Shown: in pieces, positions 7,376 through 15,635 of the stretch
How positions within the stretch are numbered: position 1 is the first letter of the stretch
Layout: every line of letters begins with the position of its first letter
Assembly: GCF_004016515.1 (NCBI RefSeq)
Contig: NZ_SACT01000001.1
Span: 186,001 to 250,000 of the forward strand
Length of the DNA stretch: 64,000 bases
From: Rubrivivax albus
GTDB lineage: Bacteria > Pseudomonadota > Gammaproteobacteria > Burkholderiales > Burkholderiaceae_C
Direction: 5' to 3'
The notes under the pieces: model-generated
What the model saw: the letters and a program-made list of their open reading frames with translations, nothing else
Database searches by the model: none
Told to the model about the DNA's origin: nothing
Made by a program: the position numbers and the translations under genes

Positions 7376-9874
7376 ATGCCAGCGCCTGCGGTGACGGAAG
7401 CGAGCCGATCGCCATCGCCGATGGGCCGGGGGCTGGCCCTCCTGTGCGCACTGGCCTGCGCTTCGGCAGCGCTCTGGATGTCGGCCCATCACCCGTTGGC
7501 GCCCGCGCTTGCAGCGGCCGCGCTCATCCTGCTGGCCGTGCTCGCCGCCTGGCGCCCGCTGTGGATCCCCGTGGCGCTGCTGGCCCTGTTGCCGGTGGCT
7601 GGGCTGGCGCCCTGGACCGGCTGGATGCTGGCCGAGGAATTCGACCTGCTGCTGCTGGCGCTGCTGGCCGGCGGCTGGGCCCGGCTGGCCTGGCCCGTGG
7701 GCCTGCCGACGCGTCAGCCCGCCACCGACGGTGCGGCGCGCGTGTGGTGGCTGCTGGTGCTGATGGTCGTGGGGCTGACGGCGGTGGGTACCTGGCGCGG
7801 CCTGCACGACGCCGGCGCCTGGGACGCCGACGGCTTCGCCTGGGGCTGGTGGCAGGGCTGGCGCGAACCGATGAACGTGCTGCGCACCGTCAAGCCGCTG
7901 GCCTGGGCGCTGCTGGCCTGGCCGCTGTGGCAGGCCTTGCAGGCCAGGGCCCCGGAGGCCGCTGCGCGCGTCGTGGGCCACGGCGCCTGGGCGGGCCTGG
8001 CCGTGGTGGCCGCCGTGGCCACCTGGGAGCGCTGGGCCTGGCCCGGCCTGACCAACTTCAGCACCGACTACCGCACCACCGCGCTGTTCTGGGAAGCCCA
8101 CATCGGCGGCGCGGCGCTGGACGGCTTCCTGGCCCTGACCCTGCCGTTCGGGCTGTGGGCCGCTGCGGCGACGCACGGGCGGCGTGCGGTGCTGCTGTCG
8201 GTGGGCGTGCTGTGCCTGGCGGGTTATGCGGTACTCACCACGTTCTCGCGCGGCCTGTACGCCGGCGCGCTGGCGGGCGTGGTCGTCTGGTGGCTGATGA
8301 CGCCGCGCGTGCCCGCCGCGGCGGGTGGGCCGTCCACCGGCCCTGGCGTGCTGCTGGGCTGGGTGGCGGTGTTCGGTGTGGCGGCGGCGCTGGCCTTCTC
8401 TGGCAGCGGCTGGCGCGGGCTGGCGGCGCTGTACGGCCTGATGCTGCTGCTCTTCTGGCACTGGCAGCAGGACCCGGCGCAGGAGCACGGCGGGCCGTCG
8501 GCGGGCCGGGCCGCGGGCGTCGTGGCGGTGGGGGCCGTGCTGGGGGCCCTGGCCGCGGCGCTGGCGCTGGCGCTGCCCGGTGCGCTGAAGGCACCATACG
8601 TGCTCTACGCGGTGTGCGCCCTGGCCTGCGCCGCCGCCTGGAGCGCGCCGGGCCGCCGGCAGACGGGCGCCTGGGCCGCACCGTTGGGCTGGGCGGCGTG
8701 GGCAGCGGCCGCGGTGGCGGCGCTGGGCGTGGCGTTGCACTGGGGCGAAAGCGCAGCGCGCTGGGGCATGGCCGCCAGCGTGCTGCTGTTGGCTGCCGCG
8801 GCGGCCTGCGGCGCGGCCTGGCCGCGCTGGCGCGGGGCGCCGGGCGGCCGCTGGCGCGGGTCGGCCCTGGGCGCGATGGCGGTGGCCGGCATGGTGGTGG
8901 GGTCCTTTGCGGGCGGCAGCTACCTGGAAGGTCGGCTGGCGACGGCCGGGGAGGACTGGCAGGGGCGGCTGCACCACTGGCAGCGCAGCCTGTCGCTGGC
9001 GCAGGACGAGGCGTCCAACTGGTGGGGCATCGGGCCGGGGCGCTTCGCAGCGCATTTCGCCCTCAGCGGCGAGGCCACCGACCAGGTCGGCGACTACCGC
9101 TGGCAGGCGGGACCTGATGGCGGCGGCACGCTGGTGCTCACCGGCGGCAAACACACGCTGGGCTTCGGCGAACTGTTCCGCCTGTCGCAGCGCATCGCTG
9201 CGCCCGAGGGTGCCGTGCGCGTGCGCTGGCGCGCCGAGGCGCCGGCGCCGGTGCGCCTGCACGTGGAGATCTGCAGCAAGCACCTGCTCTACGACGCCGG
9301 TTGTCGCACGGCCCAGGCCCCGGTGGGCGGCACGGCGCGCGAACCGCAGCCCGGTTGGCACACCGGCGAACTGACCTTGAAGGCGGCGCCGGGCTGGCAG
9401 TCGCCGGTGTTTTCGGTGGCGCTGGACACGCGGGGCGGGTGGATCCGCCTGGACGAGATCGAAGTCACCGACAGCCTGGGCCGCCGCCTGCTGCACAACG
9501 GCGGCTTCGACGATGGTCTGGCGCGCTGGCTGCCGTCCAGCGACCGCCACCACCTGCCCTGGCACGCCAAGAACCTGGGCCTGCACCTGCGCGTGGAGCA
9601 GGGCTGGCTGGGGCTGTTGGGGTTCGCGGCGCTGCTGGTGTTCGCCGTGGCCCGGCTGACGCTGGGCCGTGCCCGCCGCCACCCGCTGACGCCACCGTTG
9701 CTGGCAGGCATCGTCGGTTTCTTGATCGTGGGCGCCTTCGACAGCCTGCTGGACATTCCGCGCGTGGCGTTTGCGTTCCTGTGGCTGCTCGGGTTGGCGG
9801 CCACGCTGCGATCACCCGCCCCTGCCGCGGCGGTACCGCGGCCGGCGTCCACGGCGCGGTCAGCCTCGCGATGA
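7376..9874 (+). CDS. O-antigen ligase/polymerase-like membrane protein with large periplasmic insert
   Basis: An 832-residue protein with roughly a dozen hydrophobic segments rich in Leu, Ala and Trp, resembling Wzy/WaaL-type polysaccharide polymerases or ligases. A typical WGIGPGRFAAHF loop (about residues 540-555) is followed by an unusually long soluble region of some 150 residues before the last membrane segments. That region contains a beta-rich, carbohydrate-binding-like stretch including LHNGGFDDGLARWLPSSDRH. It lies at the edge of the exosortase/EPS region and probably acts on its polysaccharide. In-frame alternatives are GTG 7364 and ATG 7421. Its 3' end overlaps the convergent VanZ gene by 15 bp. 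Confidence 0.75.
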   Translation: MPAPAVTEASRSPSPMGRGLALLCALACASAALWMSAHHPLAPALAAAALILLAVLAAWRPLWIPVALLALLPVAGLAPWTGWMLAEEFDLLLLALLAGGWARLAWPVGLPTRQPATDGAARVWWLLVLMVVGLTAVGTWRGLHDAGAWDADGFAWGWWQGWREPMNVLRTVKPLAWALLAWPLWQALQARAPEAAARVVGHGAWAGLAVVAAVATWERWAWPGLTNFSTDYRTTALFWEAHIGGAALDGFLALTLPFGLWAAAATHGRRAVLLSVGVLCLAGYAVLTTFSRGLYAGALAGVVVWWLMTPRVPAAAGGPSTGPGVLLGWVAVFGVAAALAFSGSGWRGLAALYGLMLLLFWHWQQDPAQEHGGPSAGRAAGVVAVGAVLGALAAALALALPGALKAPYVLYAVCALACAAAWSAPGRRQTGAWAAPLGWAAWAAAAVAALGVALHWGESAARWGMAASVLLLAAAAACGAAWPRWRGAPGGRWRGSALGAMAVAGMVVGSFAGGSYLEGRLATAGEDWQGRLHHWQRSLSLAQDEASNWWGIGPGRFAAHFALSGEATDQVGDYRWQAGPDGGGTLVLTGGKHTLGFGELFRLSQRIAAPEGAVRVRWRAEAPAPVRLHVEICSKHLLYDAGCRTAQAPVGGTAREPQPGWHTGELTLKAAPGWQSPVFSVALDTRGGWIRLDEIEVTDSLGRRLLHNGGFDDGLARWLPSSDRHHLPWHAKNLGLHLRVEQGWLGLLGFAALLVFAVARLTLGRARRHPLTPPLLAGIVGFLIVGAFDSLLDIPRVAFAFLWLLGLAATLRSPAPAAAVPRPASTARSASR

Positions 9875-11044
9875 CCGGTGGGCTGCGCGCCAGGCTGCCA
9901 GCCCCCACCCCAGCCCCAGCACGATCAGCGCCGGCGTCACGTCGGCCGTGCGCGACGGCATCCAGCACTGCACCGCCTCCACCGCCAGTGCCAGCGCGGC
10001 ACAGACGGCGGTGGCCGGCGCCAGCGGCCAGCCGCCCTGGCGGGCGAACCACAGGGCGCAGCCCCACAGCCAGGCGTCGCGCGCCAGGGCCTGGGCATTG
10101 CCCAGCATCGAGCCGCCCAGCAGGGCCTCGAACGGCAGCCAGTGCAGGGCCTGCACCGGCTGCGGTTGGAGGTCGAACGGCGCCAGGCCGCCGAGCACCT
10201 GCAGCGTGCCGAGCGCCACGGCCGTGGCACGCGGATGGCGCCAGAGGCCCAGCGCCAAGCCGATGCCGAGCAGGCCGCCGAGCACGCCGCCGGCGCTGAA
10301 GCGGCTGCCCGGCACCAGCGCCTGACCCAGCACCACCACCAGGCCGGCCGCGACGATGGCGCTGACCGGTGTGCGGCCTGGCCCGTGGGATGTGGTCGGC
10401 CCGCCGAGCAGCCACGCGGCGCCGCAGCCGGCCACCAGCGTCAGCCCGGCCATCATCGCGGCCTCAGGCCCCTGCCAGGCGCCCAGCTCCGTCAGCCGGG
10501 CCCAGTGCCACTGCAACCGCGCCGGGTCGAGGCTCGGCCACCAGGGCAGCCACGCGGCCCCTGCGCTGCCGGCCAGCAGCGCCCACGCAGCGGTGCCGGC
10601 CTGGCCGGCCCGCCGCGGCACTATGCCCGACGCAGCCCAACCCAGCCCGGCGCCGACGAGGTTCCACACCACGTCGGCCCAGCGCGGGTCCCGGTGCGCC
10701 TCGAAGAACTGCCCAGCCTGCGCCAGCAACGCCAGCCCGGCGCCGCCCAGCAGGACCCAGGCCCAGGGGCGGCCACGGCGGGCCGTGGCGGCCATGGCCG
10801 CAGCCAACCCCCAGGGCAGGAACAGGACCACGTTGCCCAGCAAGTCCTCACGGCTGGTCCAGAGATCCAGGTTGGTGAGCGCCCACAGCGCCTCGTCCGG
10901 ATGCGGGTGGATCCAGTGGAACGGAAACCAGCTGCCGTAGAGGATGAGCGCGGCCACGACCCCGCTCGTCCACGCCCAGGCGCCGGACTCGGCGCGGGGC
11001 GCGGCGTCGGCTGGCGGCGGCGCGGGGGGCAGGGCAGGGGTCAC
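9860..11044 (-). CDS. VanZ-family integral membrane protein with two VanZ-like units
   Basis: A 394-residue membrane protein starting at GTG 11044. The N-terminal half has the VanZ pattern FPFHW, then EDLLGNVVLFLPWG, then GQFFEAHRDPRWADVVWNLVGA. The C-terminal half carries a more degraded second copy: LAPFDLQP, LPFEALLGGSMLGNAQ and EAVQCWMPSRTADVTP. VanZ proteins occur in exosortase and exopolysaccharide loci, but their biochemical role there is unsettled. It is convergent with, and overlaps, the O-antigen-ligase-like gene. Confidence 0.8.
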   Translation of the reverse strand: MTPALPPAPPPADAAPRAESGAWAWTSGVVAALILYGSWFPFHWIHPHPDEALWALTNLDLWTSREDLLGNVVLFLPWGLAAAMAATARRGRPWAWVLLGGAGLALLAQAGQFFEAHRDPRWADVVWNLVGAGLGWAASGIVPRRAGQAGTAAWALLAGSAGAAWLPWWPSLDPARLQWHWARLTELGAWQGPEAAMMAGLTLVAGCGAAWLLGGPTTSHGPGRTPVSAIVAAGLVVVLGQALVPGSRFSAGGVLGGLLGIGLALGLWRHPRATAVALGTLQVLGGLAPFDLQPQPVQALHWLPFEALLGGSMLGNAQALARDAWLWGCALWFARQGGWPLAPATAVCAALALAVEAVQCWMPSRTADVTPALIVLGLGWGLAAWRAAHRSSRG

Positions 11045-11137
11045 GGCGCCCGGATTCTCCCCGTGCGTGCCGGCATGCAACCCCACACATCGCTTTACAT
11101 CGCGAAATCCGGGCGAACCCGGAGGGTCGAGGACCCC

Positions 11138-11215
11138 ATGACACAATCCTCGGACCTGTCCATCACCGCGGGCCGCCGGGCCTGCACCCGCCCGGTTTGC
11201 CTTCCGACGCCCTGA
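11138..11215 (+). other. Short upstream ORF (25 codons) overlapping the mlaF start
   Basis: ATG 11138 opens a 25-codon frame ending at TGA 11213-11215, inside mlaF but in another frame. mlaF itself has no ATG or GTG start, only TTG 11197. The short ORF could be a leader that couples translation into mlaF, or the real mlaF start followed by a frameshift. Two small hairpins (TCCGGG-CGAA-CCCGGA and GGGTC-GAG-GACCC) lie just upstream. Confidence 0.35.
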
Positions 11216-12006
11216 TTGAGATCGACCGCGTCACGTTCGGCTACGACGAACGCCGCACCATCCTCAACGACGTGTCGCTGCGCTTCATGCGTGGCAAGGT
11301 CACGGCGGTGTTGGGCGGCTCGGGCTGCGGCAAGACGACGCTGCTGCGCCTGATCGGCGGCGTGCACGCGCCGAACAGCGGCCGCGTGGTCTTCGACGGC
11401 CAGGTGCTCGACATCCGCGACAAGGCGCAGATGCACGGCGTGCGCCGGCGGCTGGGCATGCTGTTCCAGTTCGGCGCCCTGTTCACCGACCTCAGCGTGT
11501 TCGACAACGTGGCTTTCCCGCTGCGCGAGCACACCGACCTGCCCGAGGCGATGATCCGCGACATCGTGCTGATGAAGCTCAACGCGGTGGGGCTGCGCGG
11601 TGCGGCGGGGCTGAGGATCTCCGAGGTCTCCGGCGGTATGGCACGGCGCATCGCGCTGGCGCGCGCCATCGCGCTGGATCCGGAGCTGATCATGTACGAC
11701 GAGCCTTTCGCCGGGCTGGACCTGATCAGCATGGGGGTGGCCGCGCAGCTGATCCGCACGCTCAACGACGCCACCGGCGCCACGTCGCTGGTGATCTCGC
11801 ACGACGTGCCGGAGTGCATGGCCATCAGCGACTGGGTGGTGCTGATGGCCACCGGCGGCCGCATCGTGGCCCAGGGCACGCCGAAGGATCTGATGGACTC
11901 CACCGACCCCGAGGTGCGCCAGTTCGTCCGTGGCGAACCCGACGGGCCGGTGAAGTTCCACTACCCGGCGCCGGAACTGGCCGACGACTTCGGGGTGCGG
12001 CCGTGA
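11197..12006 (+). CDS. mlaF: MlaF, ATPase of the phospholipid transport ABC complex
   Basis: A 269-residue ABC ATPase. Walker A GGSGCGKTT is at residues 40-48; the signature SGGMARRIALARAI and Walker B LIMYDEPFAGLD follow. The LGMLFQFGALFTDLSVFDN segment is typical of MlaF. With MlaE, MlaD and MlaB it forms the inner-membrane MlaFEDB complex that moves phospholipids between the inner membrane and the periplasmic carrier MlaC, maintaining outer-membrane asymmetry. The only start giving a full N-terminus is TTG. It overlaps mlaE by GTGA. Confidence 0.93.
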   Translation: MPSDALIEIDRVTFGYDERRTILNDVSLRFMRGKVTAVLGGSGCGKTTLLRLIGGVHAPNSGRVVFDGQVLDIRDKAQMHGVRRRLGMLFQFGALFTDLSVFDNVAFPLREHTDLPEAMIRDIVLMKLNAVGLRGAAGLRISEVSGGMARRIALARAIALDPELIMYDEPFAGLDLISMGVAAQLIRTLNDATGATSLVISHDVPECMAISDWVVLMATGGRIVAQGTPKDLMDSTDPEVRQFVRGEPDGPVKFHYPAPELADDFGVRP

Positions 12007-12785
12007 TCAACCTCGTCGCTGGCCTCGGTGCCCGCACGCTGGCCATGCTGCAGGGCCTCGGCCATGCGGCGGTGTTCTTCCTGGACCTGCTGCGCGTGCT
12101 GCCCGGGGCGCTGCGGCGGTTCTACCTGGTGGTGCACCAGATCCACGCCATCGGCAACCGCTCGCTGCTGATCATCCTGGCGTCGGGGCTGGCGGTGGGT
12201 TTCGTGCTGGCGCTGCAGATGTACTACGCGCTGGTCACGTATGGCGCCACCGAGAGCCTGGGCCTGATCGTCAACCTGTCGCTGGTGCGCGAACTCGGCC
12301 CGGTGGTGACGGCGCTGCTGTTCGCCGGCCGCGCCGGCACCTCGCTGACCGCCGAGATCGGCCTGATGAAGGCCGGCGAGCAGCTGGCGGCGATGGAGCT
12401 GATGGCGGTGGACCCGCGCCAGCGTGTGCTGGCGCCGCGCTTCATCGGCGGCATCGTCGCCATGCCCCTGCTGGCGGCGATGTTCTCCGCGGTGGGCATC
12501 CTCGGGGCCTGGGTGGTGGCCGTGGGGCTGATCGGCGTGGACGGCGGCAACTTCTGGTCGATCATGCAGAGCGGCGTGGACGTCTGGCGCGACGTGGGCA
12601 ACGGCATCGTCAAGGCCGCGGTGTTCGGCGTCATCTGCACGGCCGTGGCGCTGTACCAGGGCTACGAGACCGAGGCCACGCCCGAAGGCGTGGCCTATGC
12701 GACGACGCGCACCGTGGTGATCGCTTCGCTGGGCGTGCTGGGCATGGACTTCGTGCTCACGGCGCTGATGTTCTCCACGCCGTAA
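12003..12785 (+). CDS. mlaE: MlaE, permease of the phospholipid transport complex
   Basis: A 260-residue permease with the conserved family segments LVRELGPVVTALLFAGRAGTS and AEIGLMKAGEQLAAMELM, five to six membrane helices and a C-terminal TTRTVV-IASLGVLGMDF helix. A GTG start overlaps the mlaF stop. As a dimer it forms the membrane channel under the MlaD ring. Length is standard for the family. Confidence 0.95.
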   Translation: MINLVAGLGARTLAMLQGLGHAAVFFLDLLRVLPGALRRFYLVVHQIHAIGNRSLLIILASGLAVGFVLALQMYYALVTYGATESLGLIVNLSLVRELGPVVTALLFAGRAGTSLTAEIGLMKAGEQLAAMELMAVDPRQRVLAPRFIGGIVAMPLLAAMFSAVGILGAWVVAVGLIGVDGGNFWSIMQSGVDVWRDVGNGIVKAAVFGVICTAVALYQGYETEATPEGVAYATTRTVVIASLGVLGMDFVLTALMFSTP

Positions 12786-12815
12786 GGACGTCGGCCAACA
12801 AGGGACAAAGGAAAC

Positions 12816-13286
12816 ATGGGACGCAAAGGCATCGAAACCCTGGTCGGCTTCTTCGTGCTGCTGGGCCTGCTGGCGCTGGTCTTCCTGGCCTTCCGCGCGG
12901 CCAATCTGGGCAACTTCAACGGTGGGGCCACCTACACGGTGACGGCCAAGTTCCAGAACATCGGCGGCCTGAAGCCGCGGGCGCCGGTGCGCAGCGCCGG
13001 GGTGAAGGTGGGCAGTGTCACGTCCATCGGCCTCGATCCCGTCACGTATGAAGGCGTGGTCACGATGAAGCTCCAGCAGGACTTCAAGTTCCCGAAGGAC
13101 ACGGCCGCCAAGATCCTGACCTCCGGCCTGCTGGGCGACCAGTACATCGGCCTCGAGCCCGGCCCGGCCGAGGAGATGGTGGCCGACGGCGGCCGCTTCT
13201 CGCAGACGCAGTCGGCCGTGGTGCTGGAGAACCTGATCGGCCAGTTCCTGGCCAACTCGGCCGAGAAGGCGGGGAGCGGGCAGTGA
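12816..13286 (+). CDS. mlaD: MlaD, MCE-domain phospholipid-binding subunit
   Basis: A 156-residue protein with one N-terminal membrane anchor (about residues 8-28) and one periplasmic MCE domain containing FQNIGGLKPRAPVRSAGVKVG and SGLLGDQYIGLEPG. Hexamers of this protein form the hydrophobic pore through which lipids pass. A clear Shine-Dalgarno (aaagga) precedes the ATG. The stop overlaps the GTG start of mlaA. Confidence 0.94.
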   Translation: MGRKGIETLVGFFVLLGLLALVFLAFRAANLGNFNGGATYTVTAKFQNIGGLKPRAPVRSAGVKVGSVTSIGLDPVTYEGVVTMKLQQDFKFPKDTAAKILTSGLLGDQYIGLEPGPAEEMVADGGRFSQTQSAVVLENLIGQFLANSAEKAGSGQ

Positions 13287-14014
13287 GGCCGCGCGCCAAC
13301 CTGACGTCGCGCGCGCTGCCGCTGTGCCTGGCGCTGGCGCTGCTGTCCACGGCCGCGGCGGCCCAGGATGACGGCAACCCGGCCGACCCGTTCGAGGGCT
13401 TCAACCGCGGCGTTCAGGCCTTCAACGACGGTGTGGACAACGCGGTGCTCAAGCCCGTGGCCACCACCTACCGAGACGTGGTGCCGCAGTTCGCGCGCAC
13501 GGCCATCGGCAACTTCTTCGGCAACCTGGGCGACGGCTGGTCGGCGGTGAACCACCTGCTGCAGGGCAAGCTGGAGCCGGCGCTGAACATGACGCTGCGC
13601 ATGGCGGTGAACACCACCTTCGGCCTGGGCGGCCTGCTGGACGTGGCTGGCGAAGCGGGCCTGGAGCGCCAGAGCGAGGATTTCGGCCAGACGCTGGGCG
13701 TGTGGGGCGTGCCCCCAGGGCCGTACCTGGTGCTGCCGTTGTTCGGGCCTTCCACGCTGCGCGACACCACCGGCCGCGTGGTGGACATGCAGCCGGAAAC
13801 CGCGCCGCGCTACACGCAGGACGAAGCCGTGCGCAACGGCGCGCTGGCGCTCAACGTGGTCGACACGCGCGCCAGCCTGCTCGGTGCCACGCGCTTGCTG
13901 GACGACATTGCGCTGGACCGCTACAGCTTCATCCGCGACGCCTACCTGGCGCGCCGGCTGAACCAGGTCTACGACGGGAATCCCCCGGAAGAGCGGTTCG
14001 ACGAGCCGAAGTGA
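13283..14014 (+). CDS. mlaA: MlaA (VacJ), outer-membrane component of the Mla system
   Basis: A 243-residue protein matching MlaA through NPADPFEGFNRGVQAFNDGVD, GNFFGNLGDGWSAVNHLLQGK and WGVPPGPYLVLPLFGPSTLRD. MlaA sits with a porin in the outer membrane and removes mislocalised phospholipids from the outer leaflet. Most family members are lipoproteins; this one has a cleavable-looking signal ending AAAAQ and no cysteine in lipobox context (its only N-terminal Cys lies in LPLC). It starts at GTG overlapping mlaD. Confidence 0.92.
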   Translation: MRPRANLTSRALPLCLALALLSTAAAAQDDGNPADPFEGFNRGVQAFNDGVDNAVLKPVATTYRDVVPQFARTAIGNFFGNLGDGWSAVNHLLQGKLEPALNMTLRMAVNTTFGLGGLLDVAGEAGLERQSEDFGQTLGVWGVPPGPYLVLPLFGPSTLRDTTGRVVDMQPETAPRYTQDEAVRNGALALNVVDTRASLLGATRLLDDIALDRYSFIRDAYLARRLNQVYDGNPPEERFDEPK

Positions 14015-14071
14015 ACCGGTAGGGGGCGTTCAGCGTTGAGGCCTGGAACACAATTGCAGCCTGTGCCTGCC

Positions 14072-14362
14072 ATGGACCCTGCCGACATCCTTCATCAGCG
14101 GCGCGACGACGTGAAACGCGTCGTGGCTGCACATCGCGCCAGCAATCCGCGTGTCTTCGGGTCCGTGGCATCGGGGGCCGCTCATGGTGACAGCGACGTC
14201 GACCTGCTGGTGGACCCGACGCCGGAGACCACGTTGATGGACATCGGCGCCATACGCCATGCGCTGCAGCAGTTGTTGGGCGTGCCGGTCGATGTGGTGA
14301 CACCGGGTGCCCTGCCATTGGCGTTCAGAGACGAAGTCCTCGAACAGGCGCGACCACTTTGA
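14072..14362 (+). CDS. mntA: MNT-domain nucleotidyltransferase (antitoxin of HEPN/MNT pair 2)
   Basis: A 96-residue minimal nucleotidyltransferase with the canonical FGSVASGAAHGDSDVDLLVD signature: Gly30-Ser31 and Asp42/Asp44. It is expected to AMPylate and inactivate the HEPN toxin encoded next to it, with which it overlaps by TTGA. The pair is inserted between mlaA and mlaC, 57 bp after the mlaA stop, in the same direction as the operon. Confidence 0.85.
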   Translation: MDPADILHQRRDDVKRVVAAHRASNPRVFGSVASGAAHGDSDVDLLVDPTPETTLMDIGAIRHALQQLLGVPVDVVTPGALPLAFRDEVLEQARPL

Positions 14363-14724
14363 CGGCCCATCCGAATCGTCTCAAGGACTATCTCGGGCAT
14401 GTCGTCACGGCCATCGAGCGCATCGAGCGCTACACCGGCGACATGACAGAACCCGTGTTTCTTGACGACGAGCGAACCCAGGATGCTGTCGTCCGCAATC
14501 TGGAGATCATTGGTGAAGCCAGCCGCAACATCGAGCGGCATGCCCCTGAGTTTGCGGCTGCCCATCCGGAACTCCCGTTGGCCGCCGCGTATCAGATGCG
14601 CAACGCCGTGGCGCATGGCTACTTCAAGGTTGACCTGCCCGTCGTCTGGCGCACCGTGCGCAACGACTTGCCTGCGCTGAAGGCGCATGTCCTGGCGGCT
14701 GCGGCCGGTCTCGACCTCTTCTAG
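14359..14724 (+). CDS. hepT: HepT-like HEPN (DUF86) ribonuclease toxin of pair 2
   Basis: A 121-residue DUF86/HEPN protein. RNLEIIGEASRNI (about 46-58) and R81-x4-H86-x-Y88 (RNAVAHGY) are the diagnostic motifs; the tyrosine is the AMPylation site in characterised HepT/MntA systems. It starts at TTG overlapping mntA and ends 15 bp before mlaC, so it is embedded in the mla transcript. Whether the toxin affects mlaC expression is unknown. Confidence 0.86.
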   Translation: MTAHPNRLKDYLGHVVTAIERIERYTGDMTEPVFLDDERTQDAVVRNLEIIGEASRNIERHAPEFAAAHPELPLAAAYQMRNAVAHGYFKVDLPVVWRTVRNDLPALKAHVLAAAAGLDLF

Positions 14725-14739
14725 AAGGAACCTACCCTG

Positions 14740-15342
14740 ATGCTGAAGAAACTCCTCGCGACCCTGGTGTTCTCTGTGACGACACTGGGCACCGCGTTCG
14801 CCGCCGTGGCGCCCGATGCCCTGGTGCGCGACCTCTCCAACGAGGTCATCGACGCCGTGAAGGCCGACCCGGCCATCCAGGCCGGCGACGTGGGCAAGGT
14901 CATCGCGCTGGTGGACGCCAAGGTGCTGCCCTACCTGAACTTCCCGCGCATGACGGCCTCGGCCGTGGGCCTGCCGTGGCGCCAGGCCACGCCGGAGCAG
15001 AAAGAGAAGCTGCAGGCCGAGTTCAAGCTGCTGCTGGTGCGCACCTACGCAGGTGCGCTGGCACAGGTGAAGGAGCAGACGGTGCAGATGAAGCCGTTCC
15101 GCGCCAACCCCGACGACACCGAGGTGCTGGTGCGTACCGAGGTCAAGGGCAAGGGCGAGCCCATCCAGCTCGACTACCGGCTCGAGAAGGCCGGCGACAG
15201 CTGGAAGATCTACGACGTCAACGTGCTCGGCATCTGGCTGGTGAACCAGTACAAGAACAGCTTCGGCCAGGAGATCAAGGCCGGCGGCATCGACGGCCTG
15301 ATCGCCAAGCTGGCCGAGCGCAACAAGGCGGCGGGCAAGTGA
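14740..15342 (+). CDS. mlaC: MlaC, periplasmic phospholipid carrier
   Basis: A 200-residue protein with a signal peptide (about residues 1-21, ending FAA) and the MlaC domain: VDAKVLPYLNFPRMTASAVG, KLQAEFKLLLVRTYAGAL, and SWKIYDVNVLGIWLVNQYKNSF. It ferries phospholipid between MlaA and MlaFEDB. A good Shine-Dalgarno (agaagga) precedes ATG. In relatives it normally follows mlaA directly; here a HEPN/MNT pair intervenes. Confidence 0.95.
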   Translation: MLKKLLATLVFSVTTLGTAFAAVAPDALVRDLSNEVIDAVKADPAIQAGDVGKVIALVDAKVLPYLNFPRMTASAVGLPWRQATPEQKEKLQAEFKLLLVRTYAGALAQVKEQTVQMKPFRANPDDTEVLVRTEVKGKGEPIQLDYRLEKAGDSWKIYDVNVLGIWLVNQYKNSFGQEIKAGGIDGLIAKLAERNKAAGK

Positions 15343-15344
15343 GC

Positions 15345-15635
15345 ATGGCGTCCGTCACCCTGCCGGCGTCGGTGACGATGGACGACGCGTCGGTGGCCTT
15401 GCGGGCCATCGAGGCGTCGCTGGCCGCGGGTGGCGACCTGGCGGTCGATGCGTCGGCGCTGCAGGAGGTGGACACCGCGGCCGTGGCCCTGCTGCTGCAG
15501 GCGCGCCGGCTGGCGCAGGCGCGTGGCGTGGGCTTCACGCTCGCCGGCGCGCCACCCAAGCTGATGGCGCTGGCGAAGCTCTACGGCGTCGGGTCGCTGC
15601 TCGACGGCAACGGTGGTGGCGCCGGCTCGGCATAG
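15345..15635 (+). CDS. mlaB: MlaB, STAS-domain subunit of the Mla complex
   Basis: A 96-residue STAS-domain protein with DLAVDASALQEVDTAAVALLLQARR at about residues 31-55. MlaB binds MlaF and is needed for assembly and activity of the transporter. The start may be ATG 15345 or GTG 15339, the latter overlapping the mlaC stop. The last 55 bp overlap the 3' end of hexR on the opposite strand. Confidence 0.88.
   Translation: MASVTLPASVTMDDASVALRAIEASLAAGGDLAVDASALQEVDTAAVALLLQARRLAQARGVGFTLAGAPPKLMALAKLYGVGSLLDGNGGGAGSA

Noticed and set aside
9878..11215. 445-codon plus-strand frame antisense to the VanZ gene
   Set aside because: Low-complexity Arg/Gly/Gln-rich translation typical of antisense frames; the minus strand shows membrane helices and VanZ motifs.
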